Assembly (NCBI GenBank): GCA_024275975.1
Contig: JAJRYC010000004.1
Span: forward strand, 17,837 to 81,836
Length of the DNA stretch: 64,000 nt
Direction of reading: 5' to 3'
Origin: Nitrospirota bacterium
GTDB lineage: Bacteria > Nitrospirota > Thermodesulfovibrionia > Thermodesulfovibrionales > UBA6898
Of this stretch, positions 42,303 through 52,938 are shown one piece after another (positions within the stretch are counted from its first letter, which is position 1; each line of letters begins with the position of its first letter). The notes under the pieces were generated by a model. It did no database searches, had not been told where the DNA came from, and saw only the letters and a list, made by a program, of their open reading frames with translations. Position numbers and translations under genes: made by a program.

Positions 42303-45300
42303 TTTGCCTCCTGTACGGCATATATAAGACCACTTCCGTTCCCTTTCCGAGTTCGCTTTTTATATCCATCCGGCCATCATGCATTTTTATAATTTCACTG
42401 CATATAGAAAGTCCAAGCCCCGTCCCCTTAACCTTTTCACCGTGGAGTCCACGAAAGAACCTCGCTGGAAGATGCGGCAAATCCTCTTCAGGGATGCCCC
42501 AGCCATTGTCGGCTATTATGATTTCAAGCTCATCTTCCTTCCTGCTTACTGTTATCTCTATACTGCAACCGGCGTCGGAAAACGCCAGGGAATTATCAAT
42601 GAAATTTACCAGCAGCTGCTTTAACTTTCCTTCATCTCCAACAAAGTCCCCGGTCTCTTTGACAGTATATTTAACGGACGCCCCCTTTTTTTCGATCAAG
42701 GAAGAGAAATTTTCGATCACCCTGATCAGAAGGGCTTCCATATCTATGGAGATCAATTTCAGGCTTTCCTTCCCGCTCTCTATCTTCGCGATACTAAGCA
42801 GGTCCGAGACCATATTCGACAGCCTTATTCCCTCATTAAGTATTATACCGAGGTATTTCCTGGCCTTTTTTTCCTCTATATCTCCATCAAGCATCATTTC
42901 GGTCATGCCGACTATCGCCGAAAGCGGCGTCCTGAATTCATGTGAAACAGACCTTATCAGGCAGGTCTTCATTCCGTCTATCTCTTTTTCCCTGCTTATA
43001 TCCCGGAGTAAATTCACAGCGCCGATGACCTCTCCCTCTGCATCAAGAACGGGATCGCTGCTTATTAACAAGGGTATTGTATTTCCATACGCCATTATCA
43101 TCACGCCCTCGGCATTTGCGCTTTTTCCTGCAAGGGCTTTTTCCAGACATGCTTCAAGCATCATTATGAAATCGGTATTTTCATCTCCACCATTAAAGAC
43201 ATCTCTTACGGTAAGACCCACGGCTTCCTGCGAAGGTATACCGGAATTTCGCTCGAAAGCCCTGTTTACGGATATAACTCTTCTGTTATTATCTACCGTA
43301 AGTATACTATCAGTAACACTCTGAAGGATAGCGTCTGAAAGACCCCTCGCCCTAATCACGCTGAGATAAAAGTCCGACCTTTCTATCGCAACGGCCAGGA
43401 AATTAGCTATGATCTGCAAAAAATGGATCTCTTCTTCCTTGAAATCCTTGCAGTCGTGATAATAAAGCGCATACGCGCCGACCGATTTATCTCCTATATA
43501 CATCGGCACGGAGGCCGCTGTGCAAAAAGACAGTGCCGATATTTCAGGATGGATGTAAAATTTATCCGCCGACTGGATATCCTGAATCACCGTCGGCATC
43601 CTCTTTTCAATGGAATAACCTTCTATGGAACTCGTTCCCTGCCGGTAGATGATCTCGGTTCCCGTGCTATTAATAGCAGTCGCTGATTTCAATATAAAGT
43701 TCCTGTCATCATCGCTCACAAGCAGCCAGGCAAAATCGGCCCTGAAAAAATCCTTTAACAGCACTAGGATATGGCCCGTAATGCTCTTGAGTTCGACCGC
43801 GGAGCCTAATGTTGTCGACAGGGAAAGCAGCTGCGCGTGTTCTTCTTCCCTGCGTTTCCTCTGATATTCATATAACGCCCGCATCTCTTCATAGAGCTTG
43901 ATATTTTCCAGGGCGATGCCGGTCATATCACCTATCGACTTAAGGATATTTTCTTCTTCGGTTGTAAAAAAATGGGGCTTGAAATTAAAGAGGCAGAATA
44001 CACCCAGAATTTTAGCCTTGCCCTTAATCGGTATACAGCAATATCCCTTCATGCCTGAATACCTGATCTGGGATTTCTCCGACCTACTGTCTTTTAAAAT
44101 ATTGGAAGACGTCACAATCTGACCCGAAACCGCGACTTTCCCGGGGATGTCTTCGCCAACCCTTATCCTGCCCAGCTTTTTTACATATTCATCGGATATG
44201 CCCCTGTGATACCGGCATAGCATCTCTTTCCCGGTCTCATTGATAAAGAAAATTCCTCCGCCATCCATATTCATCATCTCTATCATTTTGTCCAGCACCT
44301 CCGTGAATATCTCATCCGGACTGAGCGACCGGCTGAAGATCCCGGATATACTGTTCAGGGCAACCAGTTCCCTGTTCTTCCTGGATATCTCTTCCTCGTT
44401 TTTCGCCCTTTCAGTAACATCCCTGAGGAGCTCCACTACATTTATTACATCGCCTGAAGAATTCCTGATCGGACTCGCAACGACCTCATGGTACTTTAAG
44501 TCTCCCGATAAATCCAGATGCCTGTGCGTTGTCCTGTGACTCCTGCCTGTCCTGAAGACAGCTTTTGCCGGACACTCCTGTCCCTCGATCCAGCATGGAT
44601 GGTACAAGCCGTGCGACACCTCATGACATGGCACTCCTATTATCGGAGACCTCAAGTTTAAGGTGGCCGCCTTATTGGCCTTAACAACTTTGTAGTCCCG
44701 GTCTATCACCAGAAGCTCGTCCTGGATGCTGTCCATAATAGTCGCCAGATAATCCCTGGATTGCCGCAGCGCGGTCCTGAGTTCGCTCTGTTCCCTGAAA
44801 TCTTTCAGAACACTAATCTTGCCGTATATCCTGTCATTGATATAAATCGGGCCGCCGCTGATCAGAACCGGTATCAGTGATCCGTCTTTAGCAAGAATAC
44901 TGATTTCGTATATGGAGGACATTCCTTCCTCACTTTTTTCGTGAAGCGAGGCGTGCATAATCGCGGCGTTTTTTTCATCAAAAAAATCATAGATCGAGGA
45001 ACCTGTCACTTCATCCCTGGAGTACCCGAAAAGCCTTGTGAACGCCGGGTTAACATCCAGCAGGTTGTTGTCATTATCAACAACCCAGAGGGGATCAAGC
45101 ATCGCCTTTATATATGTGTCCTTCTTCTGAAGCTCGATAGTCTTTTCTTTTAAGGCTCTCGCCATTTAATTAAATGTTTTTGTAATATATCCGAGTTCAT
45201 CATTGCTGACTATTCTAAGATTGATATCAAGGTTTCCGTCTTTAAGCGCCTGAGAGCCTCTCTGTAGCTCCTTCATGGAAATCAACATGTTTCTCATAAA

Positions 45301-45546
45301 GAACATCGCCATCATAATGGCCAGTATCAGTATATAAATAGCATAAGGCACCATCTGTTCGACCAGCCTCGGGACAAAGGTCTCCTGAAGCCTGACGTAT
45401 TCATCCGAATGATTAACGCGCTCTCCATGCTCCTCGATCATCTTGCTTGCCTGATTTAATATTGTTAACGAATAAGGGACCATTATGATAAGGGCAAATA
45501 AAAGTAACAGGGAAATAAGTTTGTGTGTAATCTTTTTTCTGAACAT
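42295..45546 (-). CDS. Membrane HAMP-PAS-GAF sensor histidine kinase with in-frame TAA
   Basis: ATG 45546 overlaps the upstream gene stop. N-terminal transmembrane helices (LISLLLLFALIIMVPYSL and VPYAIYILILAIMMAMFF) flank a short extracytoplasmic part. Then a HAMP domain (DINLRIVSNDELGYITKTFN), at least two PAS domains, two GAF-like domains and a further PAS, and the kinase core: SVSHEFRTPLSAIVG near residue 857, NFIDNSLAFSD, ADNGWGIPEED and GTGLGLSIC. A TAA at 45166-45168 sits inside the HAMP, between TFN and MARALKEK, where homologues have a polar residue. The frame is continuous on both sides. Ligand unknown; it probably phosphorylates the adjacent receiver. Confidence 0.85.
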
Positions 45547-46496
45547 CAGATTAAACTCACCACCACGGAAATCAGAAATAATATCACGCCCCACGAAAGA
45601 AATATGGCCGCAAGAGGAGCAGCGCCCTTCTCGATAATAGTTTCAAAATCCACTGAAAATCCGATTGCCGCAAGCGCCGAGGAAAGGAAAAAGCTGCTGA
45701 CGTTTCTAAAGTATCCAATCATGGGTTCGAGTATCCTGGTGAAATTGACAATTAAAGCAGAAACTATAAAAACAATTATAAACCACGGTATTTTCACCTT
45801 TTTCTTTGCTTTGCCCGAGAGCAGAATCGCGGTTGTAACAAGGAAGAAGAGGAAGGATATCCGGATTAATTTTATTTTAAGAGCGGTCTCGAAACATTCC
45901 CTGGAGATATTCAGAGAAGCAACCTTGACCTGCCCCAGCATGGGAAGCGTCGCGCCGGCAAAAAAGGCGCTATCTTCAACCCCAAGGGATAATACGTTCG
46001 CCAGAACAGGGTATAAAATCATTCCGGAGAGTCCCAGCATCATAACGGATATCACGGATATTGAAGTATCCTCCTTCCTGGCCCCGATAAGGGGAGATAT
46101 CACGGCGATCGCGGACGCACCGCATACTGAAAGCCCCGAAGCAAGCAGTATCGCGAGTTTTCGATCGATATTGAAAAAATTCGAGACTAACAGTGTGAGT
46201 ACAAAAAGGCATAAAAAAACCAGAAAAACAGTCAGTACAAAACTCAACCTCAGATCATTAAATACGAGCTGGGAGCCGTAAAGCGCGATACCTACGGGCA
46301 AAAAAACTTTTATCGCGCCATCAGTCCCTTTTTTGAAAGAAGCTCTGTCGCCGATAAGGTTTCCAAACAACATCCCTATAAGAATCGAAATAACAAGGGC
46401 ATCGAATGACGCGTGCAGCATTGATATAAAATAAGAGATTACAGCTATAATTAAAACTGTTACGATACCCAGGATATAATCTTTTATTAACATCAA
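45546..46496 (-). CDS. YeiH/UPF0324-family membrane transporter
   Basis: A 316-residue protein with about ten hydrophobic helices. Family marks are ISILIGMLFGNLIG, FLPVGIALYGSQLVF, LASGLSVCGASAIAVISPLI and the C-terminal ALAAIGFSVDFETII. Often annotated as a putative sulfate exporter, but the substrate is unproven. Its stop overlaps the start of the sensor kinase. Confidence 0.85.
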   Translation of the reverse strand: MMLIKDYILGIVTVLIIAVISYFISMLHASFDALVISILIGMLFGNLIGDRASFKKGTDGAIKVFLPVGIALYGSQLVFNDLRLSFVLTVFLVFLCLFVLTLLVSNFFNIDRKLAILLASGLSVCGASAIAVISPLIGARKEDTSISVISVMMLGLSGMILYPVLANVLSLGVEDSAFFAGATLPMLGQVKVASLNISRECFETALKIKLIRISFLFFLVTTAILLSGKAKKKVKIPWFIIVFIVSALIVNFTRILEPMIGYFRNVSSFFLSSALAAIGFSVDFETIIEKGAAPLAAIFLSWGVILFLISVVVSLI

Positions 46497-46569
46497 TTAA
46501 TTAGAGTTTATCACAAAAAGCGCCTTGATGAAAATTTCCGGAAGTAATTCTTTGCCTGATATGGAATTA

Positions 46570-47835
46570 TCAATGGTTTTTCAGAAAAAAATCTGAAATC
46601 CCGGATAATGATATTTCTCCCTGTGTCGAGTCGGACAGCTTTTTCCATTTCAGTTTTCCCGCTTTAAGCTCTTCTTCCCCTATTATAAAAACATATTCCG
46701 CCGACAATCTGTCCGCCCTTCTCATCTGGCTCTTCAGTGAAGCTCCGGCCTCTCCAAGTTCGGCCCACAGACACTTCCCCCTCAGCCTGTCGGCAATCAG
46801 TATGCTTTCCCTGGCCGCCGCTTCCCCGATATTCGCGATAAAAACAGCCGGCGCCGGGACATCATGCCCCCCCGACTTTTTCATCAGCCCGACAATGCGT
46901 TCCATTCCAACGGCAAAACCTATTGCGGGCGTTTCAGCGCCGCCGAATTCCTTCACAAGCCTGTCATATCTCCCCCCCGCGGCCACGGCGTTCTGCGCGC
47001 CCAGGCCCTCACTGATGACCTCGAAAGTTGTTCGGGTATAATAATCAAGTCCCCTTACCATATCGGGGTTTACAAGGTATGGTATGTCAAGCAGGTCAAG
47101 CAGCGCCTGAAGCTCGTCAAAATGTCCCCTGCAATCACCGCAGAGGGAATCAGTAACCTTGGGCGAGCCGGCCCTTAACTCCACGCACCGCCTGACCTTA
47201 CAGTCAAGAATTCTCAGGGGATTAAGGTGATATCTCCTCACGCAGTCCGGGCAGAGGCCATCGAGCTTGTCGGAAAAAAAATCCAGGAGCGACTCCCTAC
47301 AGCCAGGCCTGCACTTTTCACACCCAATGGAATTAACCTGGAACTTAAGGCCGCCCAGGCCAAGGCTCGCCAGAAAATGCCTGAGCATCGAAAGAACTTC
47401 TGCGTCCATGACAGGATTTGCGGAACCGAACGCCTCAACGCCTATCTGGTAAAACTGCCTGAAACGACCGGCCTGGGGCCTTTCATACCTGAACATCGGC
47501 CCAAGATAATAATATTTTTGAGGAGACGACTGATTAGAGAGGTGATTTTCGACATAACATCTGACTACAGAGGCTGTCCCCTCGGGTCTCAAGGTAAGAC
47601 TCCTGCCCCCTTTGTCCGTAAACGTATACATCTCCTTCTCGACGATATCCGTATTTTCCCCGATGCTTCTCCTGAAAATGTCAGTCTACTCGACCACAGG
47701 CGGCCGTATTTCCTTAAATCCGTAAGCAGAGAAGATATCTCTCGCAAAGGCCTCGACCTTCTGCCATATATATATATCGGGCGGCAGCACATCGGGCATC
47801 CCCTTGGGTGCGCTGCGTTTCTCTCCCTGGCTCAC
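46570..47835 (-). CDS. hisS: Histidyl-tRNA synthetase with in-frame TAG
   Basis: Class II synthetase for tRNA-His. The frame from GTG 47835 (overlapping the divIVA stop) reads SQGEKRSAPKGMPDVLPP and continues to YGFKEIRPPVVE, then TAG at 47686-47688, then TDIFRRSIGENTDIVEKEMY. Homologues have Tyr or Gln at that codon. Downstream are motif 2 (YYYLGPMFRYERPQAGRFRQ), the histidine-binding GLDYYTRTTFEVIS and the C-terminal anticodon domain. The full length of 421 residues is normal. An ATG after the stop at 47631 would give a protein lacking motif 1, so I keep the long gene. Confidence 0.92.
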
Positions 47836-48311
47836 TCGGAATCCCCTGCTTTTTCCCCTGGAATCTTCTCATCGTCAATGTCCACCATCCGCAGATGGCC
47901 TTCTATAAGTCTCCTGAGTTCTTCCTTGAAGTGGCGTCTGATCCCCTTGAGATCCACTATGTCTTCATGTATTTTAATGACCTTATCATGAGACTCCCTG
48001 ATTACGTTCTCGGCCCTCAGTTCGGCCTCTTTAATCAAAAGCTCCGCTTCTTTCCGGGCGTTCGTTTTATATTCTTCCACCATCTGCTGCGCCGTCATCA
48101 GTGTCTCTTTCAGGGTGCCTTCCATATCTTTGTATTCCCTGGCGTTGTTTTCGGACCTGGACAGACTCTCTTTAAGTGACGCATTCTCTCTGAGCAGATC
48201 TTCCATCTCTTCTCTGATGACCTCAAGAAACGCGTACACCTCTTCAACATCGAATCCCCTGAATTTAACGGGAAAATGCTTCTGCTGAATATCAAGCGGG
48301 GTGATTCTCAT
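47832..48311 (-). CDS. divIVA: DivIVA-domain protein
   Basis: A 159-residue coiled-coil protein beginning MRITPLDIQQKHFPVKFRGF, the DivIVA N-terminal membrane-binding motif (with the F-R-G-[FY] loop), followed by long heptad helices. DivIVA proteins mark curved membranes and guide division or polar growth. The start is set at 48311, where GGAGGAGG in the yggT end gives a good ribosome-binding site. It overlaps hisS as GTGA. Confidence 0.88.
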   Translation of the reverse strand: MRITPLDIQQKHFPVKFRGFDVEEVYAFLEVIREEMEDLLRENASLKESLSRSENNAREYKDMEGTLKETLMTAQQMVEEYKTNARKEAELLIKEAELRAENVIRESHDKVIKIHEDIVDLKGIRRHFKEELRRLIEGHLRMVDIDDEKIPGEKAGDSE

Positions 48312-48312
48312 A

Positions 48313-48618
48313 TTATCCTCCTCCAAGCCTGTAACCGAGTTTTATTAAAGACCCAACTAAAAACGACTGAATAAAAAGAATAGCAAGAATTACTATGAAC
48401 GGCGAAATATCCAGGGGCCCCAGCCTGTGTCCGATCACCCGCCTTATGGGCCTGAACACAGGCTCGGTGACCGAGTAAAGAAAACGGACTATCGTATTAT
48501 ACGGATCCGGGTTCACCCAGCTCAGTAAAACCGCGATTATCACAACCCACTTGTACAGCTCAAGAAACATATTGAGAATCTTTGCGACAGCTAAAATCAG
48601 TTCACCAAAAACAAACAT
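48313..48618 (-). CDS. yggT: YggT-family membrane protein
   Basis: A 101-residue protein with two hydrophobic hairpins and the YggT signature SWVNPDPYNTIVRFLYSVTE and PVFRPIRRVI. The family is linked to membrane or division functions. It sits in the conserved yggS-proC-yggT-divIVA order and overlaps proC by one base. Confidence 0.92.
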   Translation of the reverse strand: MFVFGELILAVAKILNMFLELYKWVVIIAVLLSWVNPDPYNTIVRFLYSVTEPVFRPIRRVIGHRLGPLDISPFIVILAILFIQSFLVGSLIKLGYRLGGG

Positions 48619-49406
48619 TATTCCCTCCTGCCTAATTCCTCGGCCCGTTTCCGCGCCGCAAGCAGCGCGTCTTCAACTATACCGCTAAAGGCCCTGTCAG
48701 CAAACACCTCCAGGCCCGCGGCCGTAGTACCTCCCGGCGAAGTCACCATCTTTCTGAGATTTTCAGGGGACATGCCGGAATCAAGCATTTTCGCCGTACC
48801 AAGCAGGGTCTGGACCACCAGCTCCACGGCGTCCGTCCCGTCTATTCCCATCTTCACCCCGCTCTCGATTAAAGCTTCCGTAAATAAGGCAATAAAACCC
48901 GGACCGCTACCTGACAATGCAGTGACGGAATTCATATGTTCTTCAGGCATCGTAAGGACCTTGCCGACAGACATCAGGATCCCTCTGACAACAGCCGCCT
49001 CTTTTTCGTAAAAAGTTCCGTATAACGACATAACAGACATGCCTTCCTGGACAAGAGCAGGAGTATTCGGCATGACCCTTATCAGTTTTTTCGTCCTGAG
49101 TCTGGATTCCAGGAATGAAAGCGTGATACCGGCGGCTATCGATACAACGGTTTTTTCAGCCGTAACAACATCAGCGATCTCATCCAGCAGACCATCCATA
49201 TTCTGTGGTTTAACCGCGAGAATTATGATATCGCAAAGAGAAACCGCCTCTTTGTTGGACTGCGTCGTCCTGATACTATAACCCTGTTCCAGGTGTCTCC
49301 TTCTCGCTTCCAGAGGCTCTGAAACAATAATATCGTCCATCCCCCCTTTCTTCATGCCCTTTATCAGGGCTTCCGCCATGTTTCCACCACCAATAAAACC
49401 TGTCAT
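48618..49406 (-). CDS. proC: Pyrroline-5-carboxylate reductase
   Basis: A 262-residue enzyme making proline from pyrroline-5-carboxylate with NAD(P)H. N-terminal Rossmann motif TGFIGGGNMAEALIKG, AVKPQNMDGLL, RVMPNTPALVQEG, and the C-terminal SGSGPGFIALFTEAL and SPGGTTAAGLEVF. Length is typical. It directly abuts yggS. Confidence 0.95.
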   Translation of the reverse strand: MTGFIGGGNMAEALIKGMKKGGMDDIIVSEPLEARRRHLEQGYSIRTTQSNKEAVSLCDIIILAVKPQNMDGLLDEIADVVTAEKTVVSIAAGITLSFLESRLRTKKLIRVMPNTPALVQEGMSVMSLYGTFYEKEAAVVRGILMSVGKVLTMPEEHMNSVTALSGSGPGFIALFTEALIESGVKMGIDGTDAVELVVQTLLGTAKMLDSGMSPENLRKMVTSPGGTTAAGLEVFADRAFSGIVEDALLAARKRAEELGRRE

Positions 49407-50111
49407 CTATTTAACCCTCTCTCCAAATATCGCCGTGCCGACTCTGACCATGGTGGCCCCCTCAAGTATCGCCACCTCAAAATCATTTGACATTCCCATC
49501 GAAAGCTCGGGCAATCTGAAGCCCATGGTTTCAGCGTCATCTCTCATTTTTCGCAGTTCCCTGAAATACGGTCTCGTCATCTCAGGGTCGTCAAAAAAAG
49601 GCGGCATTGTCATCAGACCTTCCACTCTCAGACTGCTCATGCCATTAATCCCTTTAAGCAGCCCAATGAAATCATCCCTTGGTATTCCATGCTTCCTTTC
49701 TTCGTCAGCCAGGCTTACCTGAATAAGCACTCTCTGTATTTTTCCTGATTTTTGCGCCTGTCTGTTTAACTCCTCCGCCAGCGCAAGTGTATCGACGGTC
49801 TGAATCAGGTCGAATAGATCCACGGCGATCCTTGCCTTGTTCTTCTGCAGGTGCCCGATCAGGTGCCATGTAATCCCGGCGTCCTTAAGCCGTGAAATAT
49901 CGCCCGTGATCTTTTTTCTTGCCTCCTGCACCCTGTTTTCGGCGAAATGTCGAAGGCCCGCGTCAACGGCATCCCTGACAGTACACCCGTCAACCGTCTT
50001 TGTAACGGCTATGAGATTGACTGCTTCAGGGCTTCTCCCAGCCCGTATAGCGGCATCCGCAATTTTTTTATATACAATCTCTATGTTATCAAGAAGCTGT
50101 ATCTTACTCAT
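49407..50111 (-). CDS. yggS: YggS-family pyridoxal phosphate homeostasis protein
   Basis: A 234-residue single-domain TIM-barrel PLP-binding protein. LIAVTKTVDG holds the PLP lysine; further motifs are HFAENRVQEA, WHLIGHLQKNKAR, and the phosphate-binding C-terminus LSMGMSNDFEVAILEGATMV RVGTAIFG. It balances vitamin B6 and amino-acid pools in other bacteria. First gene of the yggS-proC-yggT-divIVA-hisS run. Confidence 0.94.
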   Translation of the reverse strand: MSKIQLLDNIEIVYKKIADAAIRAGRSPEAVNLIAVTKTVDGCTVRDAVDAGLRHFAENRVQEARKKITGDISRLKDAGITWHLIGHLQKNKARIAVDLFDLIQTVDTLALAEELNRQAQKSGKIQRVLIQVSLADEERKHGIPRDDFIGLLKGINGMSSLRVEGLMTMPPFFDDPEMTRPYFRELRKMRDDAETMGFRLPELSMGMSNDFEVAILEGATMVRVGTAIFGERVK

Positions 50112-50225
50112 TAGTCATGAATTCAACCGAAATAAAAATAGTAATATAGTAGTACCTATTACATTAAAATTCAATACGAAGTATTTTCAGCGCCACCGCA
50201 CGCTCTCTATCCCACCATTTCAGGA

Positions 50226-51857
50226 TCACATACTCATAGCGCTCCGGTATTCCTTCCATAGATCATCTCTGGAGATGCCGACATCTATAAAATCCCAGGG
50301 CAGCGCCCCGGTTATCTCCTTTTTTCTGAAAATAGATAAATCATGGTCGATACCCATGGATTCATGCCCCCACTTCAGACCGCCTTCGAACGCGGCCTTC
50401 TCTATCAGCTTGCCGGTCCTCCTGTCCCCGAGTGCAAAAAGACCCTGCATATAGGCATACTTCGGGACATCGTGAAATACCTTTACGCCCCTCACCCGGG
50501 AGAGGCCTTTTTTTATTATCTTCAGCCTTTCCTTAACCTCTTTCATAGACTCCATGGGATGCCATTGAAACGGCGTAAAAGGTTTTGGGACAAAGGTGCT
50601 GACGCTCAACGTTATAAACCCTTTTCTGTTATCTTCGCGTATTCTCCCGACCATATTAATTATCTCATTTACGTCCGCCCTGGTTTCCGAGGGAAGGCCT
50701 ATCATAAAGTAGAGTCTCAACGTTTCCACTCCGCTTCCAAGAATGAGTTTCGCCGTCTCCATTATGTCCCTGTCCGTAATATTCTTATTGATCACGGACC
50801 TCAATCGTTCCGTCCCGGCCTCTGGTGCTATGGAGACGCTCCTGTGCCCTTTCAATAACTGTACAATGCGCCCGCTTCCGGGACTCGCCCTGAGGGATGT
50901 AATAGAGAAATCAACCCCTTCCATTGACAGGACCTCCACAATCCAGGGATAGTCGGACAATGACGGGCCTATAAGTCCGACTCTCCTGGTCTTTGTCAGC
51001 GCCTCTTTAATCTCCTCCTTAAGCAGATTCAGATCTTTCCTTCTCGGGGGGTTGTATATGCGCCCTGCCACACAAAATCTGCAGGACCAGACACAACCTC
51101 TCATGGCCTCCAGCAGGTACATATCCGAAAACTCGGCTTCAGGAGTAATAATAGCGGTTTTCAGCGACGACTTTGTTACATCCATAAAGGTCCGTTTCCT
51201 GATAATTTCAGGGGCGTTATCTCTTGCCTTTCTGTTATGTATCCGACCTGCATCATCATATTCAACCGAGTAATAACGGGGAATATATATACCTTCAATC
51301 CGAAGCGCGTTCTCAAACAATATTTCTCTTGTTCCTGAATCTCTGTACGCGAACAGGAACTCTAAAAACATTTCTTCCGCCTCTCCAACAAGAAACATAT
51401 CCATGAATTCCGCTAAAGGCTCGGGGTTATAAAAGGCGCATACCCCACCCATGATCACCAGAGGATGAAACGGCCCCCTTTCCGCGCTTCTTAGCGGTAT
51501 GCCCGACATCTTCAGTATCTTCAGTATGTTCGGATAATCGTTCTCAAAAGAGACTGAAAAGGCGATTATGTCAAACCGGGAGAGAGGTCGCTTTGATTCA
51601 AGAGAAAAAAGCTCTGTTCCGGTACGTTCAAACTCTTCGATATCATCAGGTTCCGGAAGAAAGGCCCTTTCGCAGACAACATCATTTCGGCTGTTGAGCA
51701 GGCCGTATATTCCCTGAAAACCGAGACTCGACATGCCGATCGGATATATATTCGGATAAACCAGCGCTATGTTAATCCTGCCCCCGGGGTCCTTAAAAAC
51801 CGTCCCTTTCTCTTTAGAGATCAGACGCTCGGCTTTTTCAATAAGTCTTCTATTCAT
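50226..51857 (-). CDS. B12-binding-type radical SAM protein (TIGR03960-like)
   Basis: A 543-residue protein with an N-terminal cobalamin-binding-like domain (VYPNIYPIGMSSLGFQGIYG) and a radical SAM core with CVWSCRFC near residue 262. It has the SIAPEAGTERLRSVINK and TPFQWHPM segments typical of the TIGR03960 family, in some genomes followed by a TIGR03936 domain implicated in tRNA or ribosomal modification. No such C-terminal fusion is seen here. Precise substrate unknown. Confidence 0.85.
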   Translation of the reverse strand: MNRRLIEKAERLISKEKGTVFKDPGGRINIALVYPNIYPIGMSSLGFQGIYGLLNSRNDVVCERAFLPEPDDIEEFERTGTELFSLESKRPLSRFDIIAFSVSFENDYPNILKILKMSGIPLRSAERGPFHPLVIMGGVCAFYNPEPLAEFMDMFLVGEAEEMFLEFLFAYRDSGTREILFENALRIEGIYIPRYYSVEYDDAGRIHNRKARDNAPEIIRKRTFMDVTKSSLKTAIITPEAEFSDMYLLEAMRGCVWSCRFCVAGRIYNPPRRKDLNLLKEEIKEALTKTRRVGLIGPSLSDYPWIVEVLSMEGVDFSITSLRASPGSGRIVQLLKGHRSVSIAPEAGTERLRSVINKNITDRDIMETAKLILGSGVETLRLYFMIGLPSETRADVNEIINMVGRIREDNRKGFITLSVSTFVPKPFTPFQWHPMESMKEVKERLKIIKKGLSRVRGVKVFHDVPKYAYMQGLFALGDRRTGKLIEKAAFEGGLKWGHESMGIDHDLSIFRKKEITGALPWDFIDVGISRDDLWKEYRSAMSM

Positions 51858-51891
51858 TTATTTCCGGTTAATTACCTTTAATATCACAGCT

Positions 51892-52500
51892 CTACAAAAA
51901 TACAAGCGCCGACATCATTGCAACAGACCATATTATATCAAGAGGCAGATGTAACGACGCGGTAGAATCAAAGAGCAGATCAACCCTTGATCCCCATTCC
52001 GTGTCTTCGAGCCACAGGATCAATGTGACAGGGATTTTTGGCAATGGATGGAGTTCCAGCGCCGCGTCGCCATAATTAACCTCTTTCCCGCCCAATGTAA
52101 TGCCCCGCGCGATAAATTCGTCCCTGTTTTTCGCATATTTCGCGGCAACGGCGTCCAGTGGAAGAATGTGCGAACCCCTGAAAAAAACATCTCCACCGGT
52201 TATGCCGGAAGGCTTCAGAAGTTTCCCCGACGGCATTGTGTCTGTCGCTTTGATAAGATACCACAGAACTGAAACTTTGAAAAAATAGACAAATTTTCTG
52301 AGGAAAACATCTCCGTCTGGGCTTAAACTCAGAATCTCCTTCTTCTCCGTATCAACGGAAAAGACCTCGCCGAAAGATTTCAGATGATAGAGCCCGTTTT
52401 TATAGCCGACATCAGCGCCCACCCTTCCGCATACATCATCAGGGTCGAGGCCTGAGAGAATTTCCCATGCCCTGCCTTCTCCGGAAATAACATTTGTCAT
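51892..52500 (-). CDS. DUF3786 protein
   Basis: A 202-residue protein with the DUF3786 pattern: a start with AWEILSGLDPDDVCGRVGAD, then WYLIKATDTMPSGKLLKPSG, FFRGSHILPLD, and PVTLILWLEDTEW. The family is restricted mainly to anaerobic bacteria and has no established function; some members are linked to corrinoid or radical SAM enzymes. The neighbour here is a B12-type radical SAM gene, on the same strand 34 bases away. Confidence 0.75.
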   Translation of the reverse strand: MTNVISGEGRAWEILSGLDPDDVCGRVGADVGYKNGLYHLKSFGEVFSVDTEKKEILSLSPDGDVFLRKFVYFFKVSVLWYLIKATDTMPSGKLLKPSGITGGDVFFRGSHILPLDAVAAKYAKNRDEFIARGITLGGKEVNYGDAALELHPLPKIPVTLILWLEDTEWGSRVDLLFDSTASLHLPLDIIWSVAMMSALVFL

Positions 52501-52665
52501 TTACTATTATAAAACAAACCCTACCGGCTTTAAAAAGAAACTGGCGGTACTACTCCCTGTTTATATCGAAACCGCCTGCCGAAGATACGCAAACAGACGG
52601 GCATAATGTTGCCAAAAACATATAAAATTAATTAGAATATAGTATCTTAATACAGGAGGCAGAAA

Positions 52666-52866
52666 TTGAGAGCAGGAATTCATCCGGATTACAAGGAAGC
52701 AATAGTAGAATGTGCTTGTGGCGAAAAATTCACCACAAGATCGACAATACCTAAATTTCGTCTAGATATATGTTCCAGGTGTCATCCATTCTTTACCGGT
52801 AAACAGAAGATTGTTGACGCCGAAGGAAGGGTCGAAAAGTTCAAGAAAAAGTACGCAAAGAAGTAG
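52666..52866 (+). CDS. rpmE: Ribosomal protein bL31, zinc-binding form
   Basis: A 66-residue ribosomal protein starting at TTG 52666 with AGGAGG upstream. It has [21 protein letters not shown] and [17 protein letters not shown]; the four cysteines (CAC and CSRC) are the zinc ligands of the C+ form. It is transcribed alone and ends at an intrinsic terminator. Confidence 0.96.
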   Translation: MRAGIHPDYKEAIVECACGEKFTTRSTIPKFRLDICSRCHPFFTGKQKIVDAEGRVEKFKKKYAKK

Positions 52867-52878
52867 ATACTCTAGCTG

Positions 52879-52931
52879 AACAACAAAAAAAAAACAGGAA
52901 GCTTACGAGGTTTCCTGTTTTTTTGTTGTAT
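52879..52931 (+). terminator. Intrinsic terminator after rpmE
   Basis: ACAGGAA and TTCCTGT form a strong stem, extended by an A-run pairing with the following T-run (AACAACAAAAA against TTTTTTTGTTGT), with a ten-base loop and a T7 tract. It is symmetric enough to work in both directions. Confidence 0.85.
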
Positions 52932-52938
52932 AAAAACT